Shown: positions 46,812 through 57,955 of the stretch, one piece after another
Numbering within the stretch: the stretch's first letter is position 1
How the letters are laid out: every line of letters starts with the position of its first letter
From: Riptortus pedestris
Taxonomy: Eukaryota; Arthropoda; Insecta; Hemiptera; Alydidae
Reading direction: 5' to 3'
DNA length: 64,000 nucleotides
NCBI GenBank assembly: GCA_019009955.1
Contig: CM032228.1
Coordinates: 125,619,501-125,683,500 of the forward strand
The notes under the pieces: generated by a model
Told to the model about the DNA's origin: nothing
Databases searched by the model: none
What the model saw: the letters and a program-made list of their open reading frames with translations, nothing else
Program-made: the position numbers and the translations under genes

Positions 46812-46855
<44 letters not shown>

Positions 46856-47044
46856 AGCATCCTCAGGGATAGAGGGGTGTTTATAGCTTAAATACTGCTT
46901 ATGATGAGCATCTCAGAAGTACATGAGCTTGAACTATGAAGATGTATTGTCGCCGAAAGACGCTTCAGATTCCAAAAGATTATCGTAAAGGAGAAAAAAA
47001 TGAAGAAGACATATTTCTCCTTTAGAATGAAAAGGTGCCTCATG
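46105..47044. other. No recognised gene; (AT)n tract
   Basis: An (AT)n microsatellite lies at 46817-46851. A 70-codon frame at 46387-46599 has no recognised domain. Confidence 0.4.
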
Positions 47045-47800
47045 AAAGGCGCTGCATAAGCAATGCAGATTTCCCACGTGCTGGAATGGGTCACTTGTCG
47101 TCTCATCTCTCAAAATATCCTGCATTTCATCCCTAGAAAAAAGCATATGTAAACAGAAATTAAAATGTTCGCTGGAAATGAGATTTTTAGACTCATTATA
47201 TTTAAGTAAAAAACGCAAATATTAAAATATGGAGATTTAGCTAAGGTCATTAATATAAAAATTATAAATTACTCTTTTAACATTTGACAAACGACGACAA
47301 AACGTGTATATAACCAAGATTCATAGAAAACTATATTTGCAGCTGGATTAGTTATGTAAAATTTTCTGATGCCTCTCATAATAACGATGTTATTCTGAAT
47401 TGTCCAAATTTCCATATTACAAACACCCCCCCCCCCAACCATACCTCTCTTCCGATTTCAACCGTTTATGAACTTGATCTTTAGTTTTACATATAACCTA
47501 TAAATATTGATTTGAAGCTTATCAGGCACCAACAATATCTAATCGTCCTGCTATTCCGGTAATCATGGATGTCCTCCAATGTTCCCAGATGTCAGTGGAC
47601 AGACTACAAAGACAGGAGTTCAGACGGGGTGCGACTCAAGGATATTTATGTGTACACATACACTGTATACGCATATGTTTGTGTGTATGCATGCACAAGT
47701 TTGAGTACGTCATCTGTTAGGTAATTATGCAATATATTTGGACATTTTCAAAAAATCACATCATTAAGAGAACTCAGGCAATAAATAATAATACTAGTAA
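47045..47800 (+). repeat. HINE-like repeat, strongly diverged, expanded
   Basis: The 5' signature AATGCAGATTTCCCACGTGC is at 47062-47081, preceded by GGCGCTGCATAAG in place of GGGGCTGCGTAAAC. The C-run and CTTCCGATTTCAACCGTTTA, TGAACTTGATCTTTAGTTTT occur at 47425-47490, and a decayed 3' arm (GTACGTCATCTGTTAGGTAA) at 47705. No (AT)n tract remains; GT-rich sequence at 47650-47700 is in its place. Confidence 0.62.
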
Positions 47801-49224
47801 CATAAAATCTTCATCAGATAGAATTTAATAAAAATGTTTTTTATGTTCATATGATAATCGAGATATTTAAATGAAAAACTGAAGGTTAAAAAAAAGGTCA
47901 GTTATATGGCGCAATATCGGAGAAAGCGTTACCATCACTTCTCTAACACAGGCATACAACTTTAGTATAACTCATTTGTTAAAGTAATGCTAGTCGACAA
48001 TGCTGTACAGATACTAACAAATGTAATTATTCAAACCATGATTTGTATGAGTAATTATAATATTTATAACTAAGTTTAAACTGTCAGTTAGTTGCCCTAA
48101 TTTGACATATTGATTGTACGATAGAATATACGAACACACTATAGGTCCTGATGAATACTAATATAATTAATGTGTTATGCCAGCCCGTTATCTCATAAAT
48201 CACTATTATTATTTCATTATTTATATGAATATAATATAGATCAACAATTGACAAGTTGAGATTAAAGATAATTGTGTAGCTGCAAAATAATCAATTGAAT
48301 GAACTTTTAAAAGCATACTTCCTTAAGTAATTGGTTCCTTATCTGGTTTAATGTAATTTGAATAATAATAATGATTTATAGCTAGATGCTCATTTTCATT
48401 GCTTAATGTTGAACGCTGAAATACTTGGAATTATTGGATGCATTATCCTAAATTAATGCTACTTTATAACTTACTAATAAGAAGGTTCATTATAACTTAT
48501 CAATTAGTAAGTTTCATGTCACACATGAAAGGTCTACCACCCTCTACTTGCCGAAGCCCTAAGGGAAATTAGGTATTGAAGTCATCGAGGGGGGGGGGGG
48601 TTAAAGAAGGGGGAATTTTCAAAAAACTTGTATAGAACCAATCTTATTGTAAATTCAATTTCCTATAAATGTTGTTACGTACGTTTTTTCACTGTCTTGA
48701 TTACTAACCGAGATTTACTCCTACTCTGTCATATTAACGAAAAGCTGTTATATTATGAAGCACTTTATTCCAAGCCTAAATACCAAATATTCTTCTCGTT
48801 GATTTTTTACGTTTTTTAAGAAATAAAAATATGCCCCAAATATTTTCTATGAAGCACCATGTGTGCTAATACAAAATATATCTACCTATCTGAATTAGGA
48901 CAAAATCACTAAAATATACTACACCAGGCATATTGGATGCTATTTATTAAGCGGATATAAGTAATATAATTAAATAGCTCCGACAAATCGAAGAAATATT
49001 GAATGTCTTAGATAATTTAACATTATTTTAATTTATAGGTACGGGATCGTACCTAAAGTACGTATAGACAGTGCTCTAGACTACACGATGTTTTTCATAC
49101 TGTCTTTAACTTTTCCGTTTAACCAACTTTGTCCTAGGCTAACGCTTGGAGCGAAAAGTTCACGTTTAGCACACGCCTAGCTGAAGAGATCCGAAAGATC
49201 TTCACTGAAAGTGGGATTTCGAAA
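47801..49224. other. No recognised gene; small HINE-like fragment
   Basis: Around 48545-48680 a minus-oriented fragment carries CCCTAAGGGAAATTAGGTAT, a G-run (48590-48600), GGGGGAATTTTCAAAAAAC and AACCAATCTTATTGTAAATT, a rearranged HINE-like piece. No gene is seen. Confidence 0.45.
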
Positions 49225-49347
49225 CTTAACTTTACACGGTTATACACCGATTGACTTGCTTCAGTGTATAACCGTGTCAAGTTAAGTCGGCTGTGAAGCC
49301 AGGTTCATTTGACACAAGTTCTTTTGACAATGTCAGTTTGTCAAAAG
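49225..49347. repeat. Two consecutive hairpins
   Basis: Stem 1: CTTAACTTTACACGGTTATA and on (49225-49247) pairs with GTGTATAACCGTGTCAAGTT and on (49264-49286), 22 of 23 positions, loop 16 bases. Stem 2: CTTTTGACA (49321-49329) pairs perfectly with TGTCAAAAG (49339-49347), loop 9 bases. Neither is tRNA-like or in a recognised gene. Confidence 0.85.
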
Positions 49348-49457
49348 TCTTTTGAACAAGTATCTATATACATAAACCTTCATGAGTCATCTGAAAATTG
49401 TCAATATATTAAATAACGTAAACCTGAATAAAGGATATAAAATATTTTTACAAGGTG

Positions 49458-49513
49458 TATTAATATTATTATTATTATAATTTATTAACGTCCACTTTTT
49501 GCAACTCAGGCTA
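49458..49513 (-). mobile_element. 56-bp SINE tail insertion
   Basis: A perfect 14-bp duplication ATTTTTACAAGGTG (49444-49457 and 49514-49527) brackets 56 bp that consist only of the SINE tail (ATT)n and the last 40 bp of the SINE (TTTATTAACGTCCACTTTTT, GCAACTCAGGCTA). It is a retroposition event aborted soon after priming. Confidence 0.92.
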
Positions 49514-49527
49514 ATTTTTACAAGGTG

Positions 49528-50138
49528 AAAATCATTTTATTTTTCACTTCTTTCTTCTTGAAAAATTAATATATCGAAGCTATTACGCGCAGAAGTTCTA
49601 GATACGTGTTTTCTGGCTTACTGAAAAACTTATTCGTCTGACAATTGATATTTTAACTATTCAAATATTTATTTTCAGTGACTTCAATTTCATTGTAAAT
49701 AAGCGAAACTTGTTTCAGAACGCGAATGAATAAAAAAAAAAACTTTCTATTCTAAAATAGTATCCGAATTGAACACTATTTCCTTTAGTGTGCTGAAACT
49801 GAATAGTAAGCAATATATATTACGTCACTGTGACTGTAATAGGAATGTACGGTATTATGTTTCGGCCATAGGACTACAAATATTAATTATTTGTAGGAGG
49901 ATTTGAGCACATGTAACGTAACTCTCAGCTTGAAATACGATACGCTTAGGAACACGGATTACATTGAAGAGGCCTTCAACGCTACCAGAATAATCCCTGT
50001 ATTGATTTTCTCATAAACAGATTAGTGACTACGAGAACATTTTTGTAAATGATAAAAAAGGAATAATTGTTTATAGTTTTTTTTGTTATATTAAATATCT
50101 TATTACATTTATTATCCAAAATATTTTAATAATTAAAG
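49528..50138. other. No recognised gene
   Basis: No coding region or repeat boundary recognised. Confidence 0.4.
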
Positions 50139-50571
50139 TCCGTCACGCAGGAGCTGCGTAAACTAAGCAGATTTCCCACGTAAAGTTATACAATAGGAAA
50201 ATCTCCATACGAGTGCCGAACAGGAAACAGCCGAACTAGATTTCGACGGGAACGATTAGCACCATAGCTCGTCCGTTACACTTAATAAAATGCAAATATC
50301 TTGGTTAATATTCAAGATACAGAATAAATGCATTTTATATAACATTATTATATTTATAGTAAATTTAATTTGCAATAAGAGAGTTTTTCGATCCGAAGTA
50401 TAGTAACGGAGATATTTCGAATTTTCGAAATTACTCCCTCTATACCCCCCCCCCTCCCACTAGTCCAATTCCAGCCGTTAACGAACTTGATCTTTCTTTT
50501 TACATAAAACGATTAAATACCGAGTTTGGTAACGATTAAACAAAAATTGCGACCGCTAGAGTGTTAACAGA

Positions 50572-50630
<59 letters not shown>

Positions 50631-50633
<3 letters not shown>

Positions 50634-52428
50634 GGTGGGCCGAAAAAAACTTTTATTTTTTTTTCGTAATGCTATACAAAAAAAAACTTGTCTCTATTAT
50701 GTGCTATCAAAATGCAACAAAGAAAAAAAATATATACCTAACCCCCAGCTAGCGCAACACACTTGAAATTTCGAAATTTCACTAAAATCATAAGTTTTTG
50801 TAATTATTTTTAAAGCATCTTAATAGTTTCATATTGGGCTGCTATAGTGATAGCCCTTTACAGTAGAGTTTTAAAAATACAATAAATAATTGGAAAAGTA
50901 TAATTATATTAATCTGAGGTAGCGCAATGGACATGAAAATGACGCATTATACAGTCAAGTGCAGATCAAGTGCCGGGCTTCCCCCACTTATACTACCTCT
51001 ACCCATAACGCACTACCATTTCATGTTCTTTGTTACTCGGCAGTTTACGTCTGCAGACGCGTAGACGCTGTGAGTTGACGGTGCAAATTAAGTATATAAT
51101 TTATTGAATGAAGTTTAAGTTTAAATTCGCGTGCGTGATGGCTGCTGCTAAGAAAATAACTCACAGTAATTTTTATTGTCCATTGTTTGGCCGCCCGAGG
51201 GAATTTCCTGTGAGTAAGCTTCCAACTTGCCAAGATGTCCTTAGGAGCTGTTTCCAAGAACTGTACCTTCTAGCATCAGAAAGTAACAAGACTGTTTGTT
51301 TCTCTCAAATATCTAATATTGTCGCTCCAAAAGTAAAAGCCCTCTTTGACAATCATCAATACCAACAGTGACGCCCTACAGAATTGTGCAATTAATAAAT
51401 TCATACCACAATAGCTACCGTAATCTAATGAAGTCCTTTAAGCGTGACAAGGAAAAAGAAAAATACAAACAAAAAATTGAGGAATTCAACCAAAAGGCTT
51501 TATCACTCTTTGATGTATCTGCATGTAAATGTGAAATAGAATACTCCTGCAACTGCAAAAAGGTCCTGGAGATCTGTGAGTGTCCTTTATCAATTTCATG
51601 TCAATGTGAAAAAGATAAAACAATTCCGGCGCTTGAACTTAAGTTTATGTTTTTCCAAAGAAATCTTGGACAAGGAAAAATTGGAAATTTAGACAAGAAG
51701 GAGTCGACATGAATTACCAAAAGACTGCAACGTAAAGGATCAAAAAATCAGGCTATGTCGTCTAACATTTCATTAGTTTCACATTCGCAGCCTTCATGCT
51801 CTAAGGATGCAACTGAAGCCTCTTCAAAACTCGTTGGTGCCAAGAACAGAGATGGTTTCATACGAACAACGCTGCTATCAAGAGCTTCAATGCCAAGTTT
51901 TTCCAGCAAACAAGATTTCAAACTTACAAATATTTAAAGGACTATTCTAAATTTTGTAATTAATAAACTCATTTGGAAAATGTATATTGCCTATTTATTT
52001 TGTTCCTACAGGTAATTGTTCCATCAACGTTATATTTCTAAAAAAACACATGGGTAGTGGGTTTAAAAAATTAGTTGCTGCACTGCACTACAGCCGGAAA
52101 AGTGATCAATTAACTATATTGAAGGCATTTGCGCTACCTAAAATTAAAAGAAATATATATTTTCAATAACCCATTGTGTTTTTATAACTTTAATATAAAT
52201 GATTTTCACTATAGCAGTTCAATGTCTAGCTGTTTGTGTACTTTAAAAAAAAATTGTAAAATCCTGCGATTTTAGTGAAATTTCGAAATTTCAAGTGTGT
52301 TGCGCTAGCTGGGGGTTAGGTATATATTTTTTTTTTCTTTGTTGCATTTTGATAACACATAATAGAGACAAGTTTTTTTCGGTATAGCATTAAGAAAAAA
52401 AAATAAAAATATTTTTTGGCCCACCCTA
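50631..52428 (+). mobile_element. DNA transposon with about 160-bp inverted repeats, unassigned
   Basis: The ends TAGGGTGGGCCGAAAA and, read inward, TAGGGTGGGCCAAAAA begin inverted repeats of 159 bp (50631-50789) and 161 bp (52268-52428) that are more than 90% alike by eye. Each contains the perfect palindrome GAAATTTCGAAATTTC. It inserted into the (AT)n of a HINE-like copy, so the target duplication (TA or longer) cannot be read. The interior holds a broken gene at 51138-51940 and a short frame at 51987-52169. No catalytic domain is visible, so it is an internally deleted or degenerate derivative. I cannot place it in a named superfamily. Confidence 0.88.
51138..51940 (+). pseudogene. Transposon-borne protein of an unnamed arthropod family, broken
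   Basis: The best start is ATG 51138 (MAAAKKITHSNFYCPLFG), followed by LPTCQDVLRSCFQELYLL and FSQISNIVAPKVKALF. A one-base frameshift near 51365 moves to VTPYRIVQLINSYHNSYRNL, an LFDVSACKCEIEYSCNC cysteine cluster (about 51508-51555), a second cluster CECPLSISCQCEKDK, and ALELKFMFFQRNLGQGKIG. A TGA at 51710-51712 falls where CGA would continue the frame to 51937. Predicted proteins with this order (LPTxxDVL, LIxxYHxxYRNL, LFDxxxCKC, then a DQR/FQR segment) are common in arthropods and lack a settled name. This copy keeps only the N-terminal part and cannot be functional. Confidence 0.72.
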
Positions 52429-52739
52429 ATATATATACAGTTTTGAACGGACCTCATTTTCGTCATCTCCTGGGTAGGCTCGATGGACATTTGAAAAAAT
52501 GTTTCGAAAATCGCGTCATGGGTACGACCTCAATAGCTGATTTCCCTTAAGGGAAATCTTCTAAATCATTTACTGAGTTTGTCTGATTTTACACAGCGTA
52601 ACTTTTCATAGCGTTTAATAAAATAAAAGAAATTGGAATAGATGTTTGCAATAAATGATATCAATCGGTGAATTTATCGTTTTGATGGCTCCTTTAGTCG
52701 TAAAATGCCAAAAACTCGTTTTTTTTTAGTATAAATCAT

Positions 52740-53440
52740 TATTTATCCCAGAAACTCATTTTCACAAATAACAGTCAGATCGGAGGGTGGGCACTCCGAG
52801 TACGTTTTTAAAATTCTCACCATGAGCAATGTGATAGCAATACCGTTATCTAGCTACTACAGATATCATGGATTATTCCAGTTATTAAACTTCGTATTTA
52901 TATTACTACTAACCCAACTTAGACAATAGGCTGTACTAATATTCTCAGAGACGATTAGGAGTGGGGGTTATAAGGCAAGCATGAAATTAAAAATCCCGAT
53001 TTTTCGTTTCCTATTGTTTTTATGCCAAACTTACACATAACAAAAGTTGTTTATTTTGTTATATACACTTCTTTCGTATACTGAAGTATAAATTAGGTAT
53101 ACGCTAAAAACTATAGCGGGAGTCAACAATTTTATTTGGCACAAAAGGCTGATCCGAACTAAAGAAAACACGGTATGTGAATTAGCATTAACTCTTCCAT
53201 AATATTATTCCTACATGCTGTACTAACATTTCTAGGGACGAGCAGGAGTTGGGGTTATAAGGCAGTTCTGAAATAAAAAATCGCAATATTTCGTAACTTA
53301 TTGACTTTTTGACAAACGTACATATAACAAAAGTAGTTTATTTTGTTATTTAAAGTAACTTTTATTATATGCACTTTTGTCGAATAACGAATTATAAATG
53401 AGATATAAAAGAAAAACTATAGAAAGGGTCAACAAATAAA
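52740..53440 (+). repeat. Unnamed dispersed repeat, two copies in tandem
   Basis: 52929-53125 and 53217-53436 share GCTGTACTAAYATT, GGGGTTATAAGGCA, CATATAACAAAAGT-like and TTTATTTTGTTAT blocks, TATAAATKAGATATA and AACTATAG followed by GTCAACAA. The second copy has about 20 bp more. Both match 45764-45951. No coding capacity. Confidence 0.7.
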
Positions 53441-53856
53441 TTGTGGTATACATTATCTTATTTCCCCCGATATGTTGGCGTTATTGCAATGACCATGTAC
53501 TATATGTAATTATTAAACATTACTTAGTAACGTCAATTAACAAAAGAAAATATGCGTTTAAACTACATATTATAAGAGGTTCTGGAGAGGGGGGGGGTGC
53601 TCTTTCCCACACCTATGTTTTTCAATATAAACAATTATTTTTAGGGTACCACTGTTATTTATTTACATCAGGCATGTAAATTACTAGAAAATTCGAGCTA
53701 TTTAATGTTTTGAATATATAATTTAAATAAAACAATGCTGGTAACACTAAAACAGGAGCGGAAATTGTCGGGAGGCTAACATAGTTAATTATGTTAACTT
53801 ATTTCCTGTGAAATGTTGTATTTGCTTTATAATGTAATTTACTATTATGTAAATAA
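53441..53856. other. No recognised gene
   Basis: A G-run lies at 53589-53597; nothing else is recognised. Confidence 0.4.
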
Positions 53857-54079
53857 TATTATTATTATTAATTTATTTATTAACGTCCACTTTTTGCAAC
53901 CAAGGCTAATTGGGGAGGGTTATCTACAGGTTACCACCCTTTTCTAGCCTGGATAGGACTAAGGATGTTATTTAATGATATCCGTCACTAAATAAATTCC
54001 TTTGTCCAGGCATGAATCGAACTCTCCACTCTAGGTTTACCATTAAACGCTTTAACTCACATTGCTAACCCGAGCCCCC
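53857..54079 (-). mobile_element. SINE, near full-length
   Basis: On the minus strand the head is complementary to CACATTGCTAACCCGAGCCC, the B-box-like region to GGCATGAATCGAACTCTCC, and the body to GGTTACCACCCTTTTCTAGC, with the end at TTATTAACGTCC and an (ATT)n tail. AAATAAT occurs on both sides (53850-53856 and 54080-54086), a likely short target duplication. Confidence 0.87.
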
Positions 54080-54099
54080 AAATAATGTTGTGGATATAA

Positions 54100-54398
54100 C
54101 TAGGCTCGGGTTGGTTTTTGATAGGAAATATGTACACTACAGACGATACTGAATTATAATAAATGCTATCCAAGATTATGATTTGAATTATTCACGGTGT
54201 GTCAAACATTGGAGAGGGATAGGCTAGGGACCAATTTTCATTTAGTCTTCAAAACTAATATTTTTTTTTCTATATGTCTCCTACCTGTCCCTTATGGGGA
54301 AAATAATAAGCCCAGACGGGAAATGTACTTGTACAGATTGAAGCCTTGCTCAGCCTCTAATGATTTCCCGAGCGAAGCCGGGTGGGTACCTTAGCTAG
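54100..54398 (+). mobile_element. Helitron-like 3' end
   Basis: The end reads CCCGAGCGAAGCCGGG (a hairpin with a short loop, 54368-54383), twelve to fourteen bases, then CTAG at 54395-54398. A GC-rich hairpin shortly before CTRR is the standard 3' terminus of Helitrons. Upstream text (TCTCCTACCTGTCCCTTATG, GAAGCCTTGCTCAGCCTC) has the look of a dispersed non-coding element. The expected T after CTAG is C here and no 5' TC end is identified, so only the 3' end is called; the left limit is approximate. Confidence 0.62.
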
Positions 54399-54401
<3 letters not shown>

Positions 54402-54463
<62 letters not shown>

Positions 54464-54583
54464 GAACGGACCTCATTTTCGTCGTCTACTAGGTAGGATC
54501 GATGGGCATTTGAAGGCATGTTTCAAAAATCGTGTCATGAGTACAACCTCAATAGCTGATTTCCCTTATGGGAAATCTGCTAA
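54402..54583 (+). repeat. HINE-like repeat, 3' half
   Basis: (AT)n at 54402-54459, then TTTTGAACGGACCTCATTTT, a CGTCGTCTACTAGGTAGGAT block, and the end GATTTCCCTTATGGGAAATC with CTAA at 54580-54583. The 5' half is missing; the (AT)n directly abuts the Helitron-like end. Confidence 0.85.
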
Positions 54584-56763
54584 AAGCTATAAGACGAGAA
54601 GAGGAGCCGAGAGGGCTGGATGACATTCGCTAGGACTGGCAGAGGCATGTTCTACACTAGGACGAAACTAGCTGCATTATGGTCTAGTACTAGTATAATT
54701 TGGTTATCTATAACATATAAGTGCTATGAAAAGCATCTATGAGAAGCACAGTGCTTAGAGTCATAGTTTTAACATTAGCAGGTACATTGGTAACCATGCA
54801 TAAGATTTTGAAAATGTTTGTAAATGCCGGTATTTAATTATTTAAATGAGAGTTATAGTGTAATAACGATTTAGACTGACATTTTCATTTGGTAGTTACT
54901 CCTCAGATAAGAATGTAAAATGATTTCTTGTTAGTAAGGGGATTCAAGTGAGGAAGCCGTTGCTAGTGGGGGCACAACTGTAGATACACGTGAGAACGCT
55001 TCATTAGGTAAATGGGATGTTTACGAGGGCTCTTTTCCACAGCTGTGTACGTTACGCGCACTCATCCACTCAGCAGCCCTTCAAAAGAAACCCCCAACCA
55101 AAATCCCCATCCTATTGCAGTTTTTTTTTTCTTGTTTAGAAACACGGGGATTTTAAGCATTTATTGAGAATTCGCTATTCTTAACACGTTTTTTTCTAAT
55201 TGCTATTAATACAAGAATCCTACTAGTAGTTCATCTAACTCGTATCTCTAGATATTATCCTCTACGTTAAAAACAACCTGTATATTGTAAAACTTGTTTC
55301 AAAACTAACACCAGTTTATTTGGTGTTTAAAAAAATCAATTTACAAATTCCCTGATTATCAGGTTGGTTAATGGCGTATACGTCAGGTATGAACGTGTCG
55401 AAAAGTTATATCATTAGAAATTCTTGAACCTCTTCAGATTATCACACTCCTCATCAACAAATAATGCACTTTCTCAATGTGCGTCTATGTCTCCATAATG
55501 AATTAAGCGCGGCATTTATCTGCCTTTAAAATACTACTTAAACTATCAGCCATTAATGTCTTTGACATTTTTCAAAATTTTCATTCAACAAATTTGTGTT
55601 TGGGTCAGTTTTAATTTCCAACTTAAGCTTCCTTAATCAAGTGATAAAAAGATGGTGGTAACAAATGGTGCATCGCATGGTGCATTTATAAGTATTTGCA
55701 CAGGCTATCACAACACATGCCAACTTTTAGCCTTCCCTCTTAACTGCCTCCTACCCACCTTCAGCAAAAGCCTAGAAACTTGTATACTAAAGATGACGTA
55801 GGGGAAATACAATCTAGTCATTAGTTTGGATCAAATAGAAGTAGATCAAAAGCGAATGCAGTTATACTCATACACACATTTACAATAGAATCTACTTCAA
55901 AGCTCGTGTATGGGATATTTTATTATGTTACAAATGCATTTAATAACACACGGTGTCCTTCCTTACTCGACAAGCTAAAATACACGTATTGTCCGAAAAT
56001 ATAAATAAACTTTTAGAAATTCTTTTTGAGAAAAGTTTATTAATTTAAAATTCTTAGCATTGTCGTATTTTGGAGGAAAACAGTCCTGCTGTGTATCCAG
56101 ATAAATTCGTTCCTTAATCTCCCAGTTTCCCTAGAAGAAATTTTGAAACCCTTTTTCAAAAGGGGTTGTCCAAAAGAATCTGTACTTGACTCCCACAGTT
56201 CGGAATATGTTGTGACTCCTCAGATAATAAGACTCGAAGGAGCTGGATTAATAACATTGGTCTAAATCCATATGCCTTATGCTAGTTATGTTCGAGATGA
56301 ATTCCAAATTTGAGATCGAAAAGCTTGCTGCTTTCGCCTCAAGTATATCGAGTATAGCAGGAAAAATGAATTTTGCTTAAATGCTAATAATTCACGGTGC
56401 TTTTTCTTCAAGGGGAAGTAAAATAAAAACTCAATATTCCAAAATCAAAGAGTGTTGACTGTTACATTTTCTACAGAGATTAACCCTCACAGTAACACCC
56501 TTGGATTGAGAGGCCCGTAGGGGCCTTGTTTTCCTCCACCACGCTAACCAACAACAAGGAGGCGTCAGCTCCCACTCCTATACCGCCAATGGTCAAGCTG
56601 TGGAAGAAGAAGTTCTAGGGCGAATTCCCGAGGAATGCTCTTGACTATCTCGGTTTATAAATAATTATAAGTAAAAATAATTGTAACAATAGAATTACTT
56701 CAACTAAAAACTTGTGAAGAATGGACTTTTTTTTTCTCTCCAATTACTACAACAGTCAACACA
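54584..56763. other. No recognised gene; possible decayed retroelement leader
   Basis: No coding region recognised to about 56480. From 56480 to 56763 the minus strand would be the leader of a retrotransposon if the LTR call at 56781 is right; it contains a hairpin GGCCCGTAGGGGCC (56512-56525) but no gag or pol motif. Confidence 0.4.
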
Positions 56764-56777
56764 GGGTTTCGGCACCA
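56764..56777 (-). promoter_or_regulatory. Primer-binding site next to LTR
   Basis: On the minus strand TGGTGCCGAAACCC lies three bases inside the LTR boundary. TGG pairs with the CCA end of a tRNA, and TGGTGCCGAAACCC is a sequence commonly found in this position in BEL/Pao-type elements. Its presence orients the LTR as the 5' copy on the minus strand. Confidence 0.65.
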
Positions 56778-56780
56778 AAG

Positions 56781-57119
56781 TGTTAGGGCGTACGGTTTGC
56801 TTTTGCGGTAATAATAATAGAGCTATTTCGGCACCAAACCGTCCCTGGAGAGGCCAACTGAGCGGTTATCTATGAAGCGGTGTACACACTTTACTGTAGC
56901 GGAGAAACGACCCCGGAGAGGGGCAAAGCCCCACTGGCCGTAGAAACGACCCCTGAGAGCGGCAAATCCCAACTGGACGTATCCCTTGAAACCAGCCGGT
57001 GCCTTCTTGAGCTGCAACGTAGCTTCCGCTGTAGGCCACAGCCTTGGTGATCTGCATATGTGTGGCGGGTTTGTGAACCAGGCGAGCGCGGGAAATTCAA
57101 TTTAAAAGCCGACTGAACA
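56781..57119 (-). mobile_element. 5' LTR of a BEL/Pao-like retrotransposon
   Basis: On the minus strand it runs from TGTTCAGTCGGCTTTTAAAT to CGTACGCCCTAACA, obeying TG...CA, and is followed by the primer-binding site. It shares most of its length with the LTR at 21089-21934. Within it, GGGGTCGTTTCT recurs, and TTTGGTGCCGAAATAG occurs internally, echoing the primer-binding site just outside. The expected internal coding region (gag, protease, RT, integrase) is absent downstream. Confidence 0.72.
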
Positions 57120-57817
57120 CAATTAATGAAAATGAACTAATAGATACATGGAATATATCATTTAATATCTAAAATAAAATAAGAAAGGAGGTAAATTGAT
57201 TCATAAACAAATGCCAGTGTCCAAAAACCAGATAAACAAAAATACAAAACTTAAGGATAGATTACAAAATATGTATCTTTAAGTGAAAGGTAAAACAAAT
57301 AGAGACTTACTGGTGACTAGTGGTACAATCACGTCAGGATGAATACTGAAAGGGCCGCTAAGAGCAGACAACATCCATTATTGTGCAGACGATCTGAACA
57401 ACCAGCGAAGCATCGTAAAGCCATGTCAATATATGAATGCCTATATATATTTGAAATATTAAATGTATAATCAATCAATATTTATATACATTTTTCAATT
57501 CGTTATTAATTTCCTTGATATACTACGCGAATTAAAAAAATAAAACACAACACTCCACCACTAAACAAGAGAACCCTTATTTTTACAATAATTGTAAAAT
57601 AATATGAGAAAACCTGAAGAATATTCCAGGATCTCTTATGAAATAAGTATTAAAAGTATCTGATTTATATACATGTCATGAATGGTTTGGCTTAAGTGAG
57701 TTTCTTTATTTTTGTTCTCCATTTTTTGAAAATATATTCCGATTAATGTTTTTTTTTAAATATTCTCTAACTCCAATTAGGGGAGAGAGATTCACCACTA
57801 AAATTGTTTAATATTAT
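57120..57817. other. No recognised gene
   Basis: AT-rich, nothing recognised up to the LINE target duplication. Confidence 0.4.
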
Positions 57818-57955
57818 TACTAGACATTGGAAAAAAACATATGTTAGGGAAGTGTGAAAATTACTATAAAAACTTTGATCTTCAGAAATCAATGAATATC
57901 AGCTACAACGAGCCACATCGGCCACACAAAATGGTGCAGGAATAAACTACTTGTA

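Larger units (their letters stand above)
50139..52564 (+). repeat. HINE-like repeat, split by another element
   Basis: The left part (50139-50630) starts TCCGTCACGCAGGAGCTGCG and runs through GACCGCTAGAGTGTTAACAG into (AT)n at about 50576-50630. The right part (52429-52564) resumes in ATATATACAG, TTTTGAACGGACCTCATTTT and ends with hairpin GATTTCCCTTAAGGGAAATC and CTAA at 52561-52564. Removing 50631-52428 restores a normal copy of about 630 bp, so the inserted element is the younger. Confidence 0.9.

Noticed and set aside
56823..57100. Three overlapping minus-strand short proteins
   Set aside because: They lie in the LTR and its GC-rich repeat blocks; the sequence is shared with the non-coding LTR at 21089.
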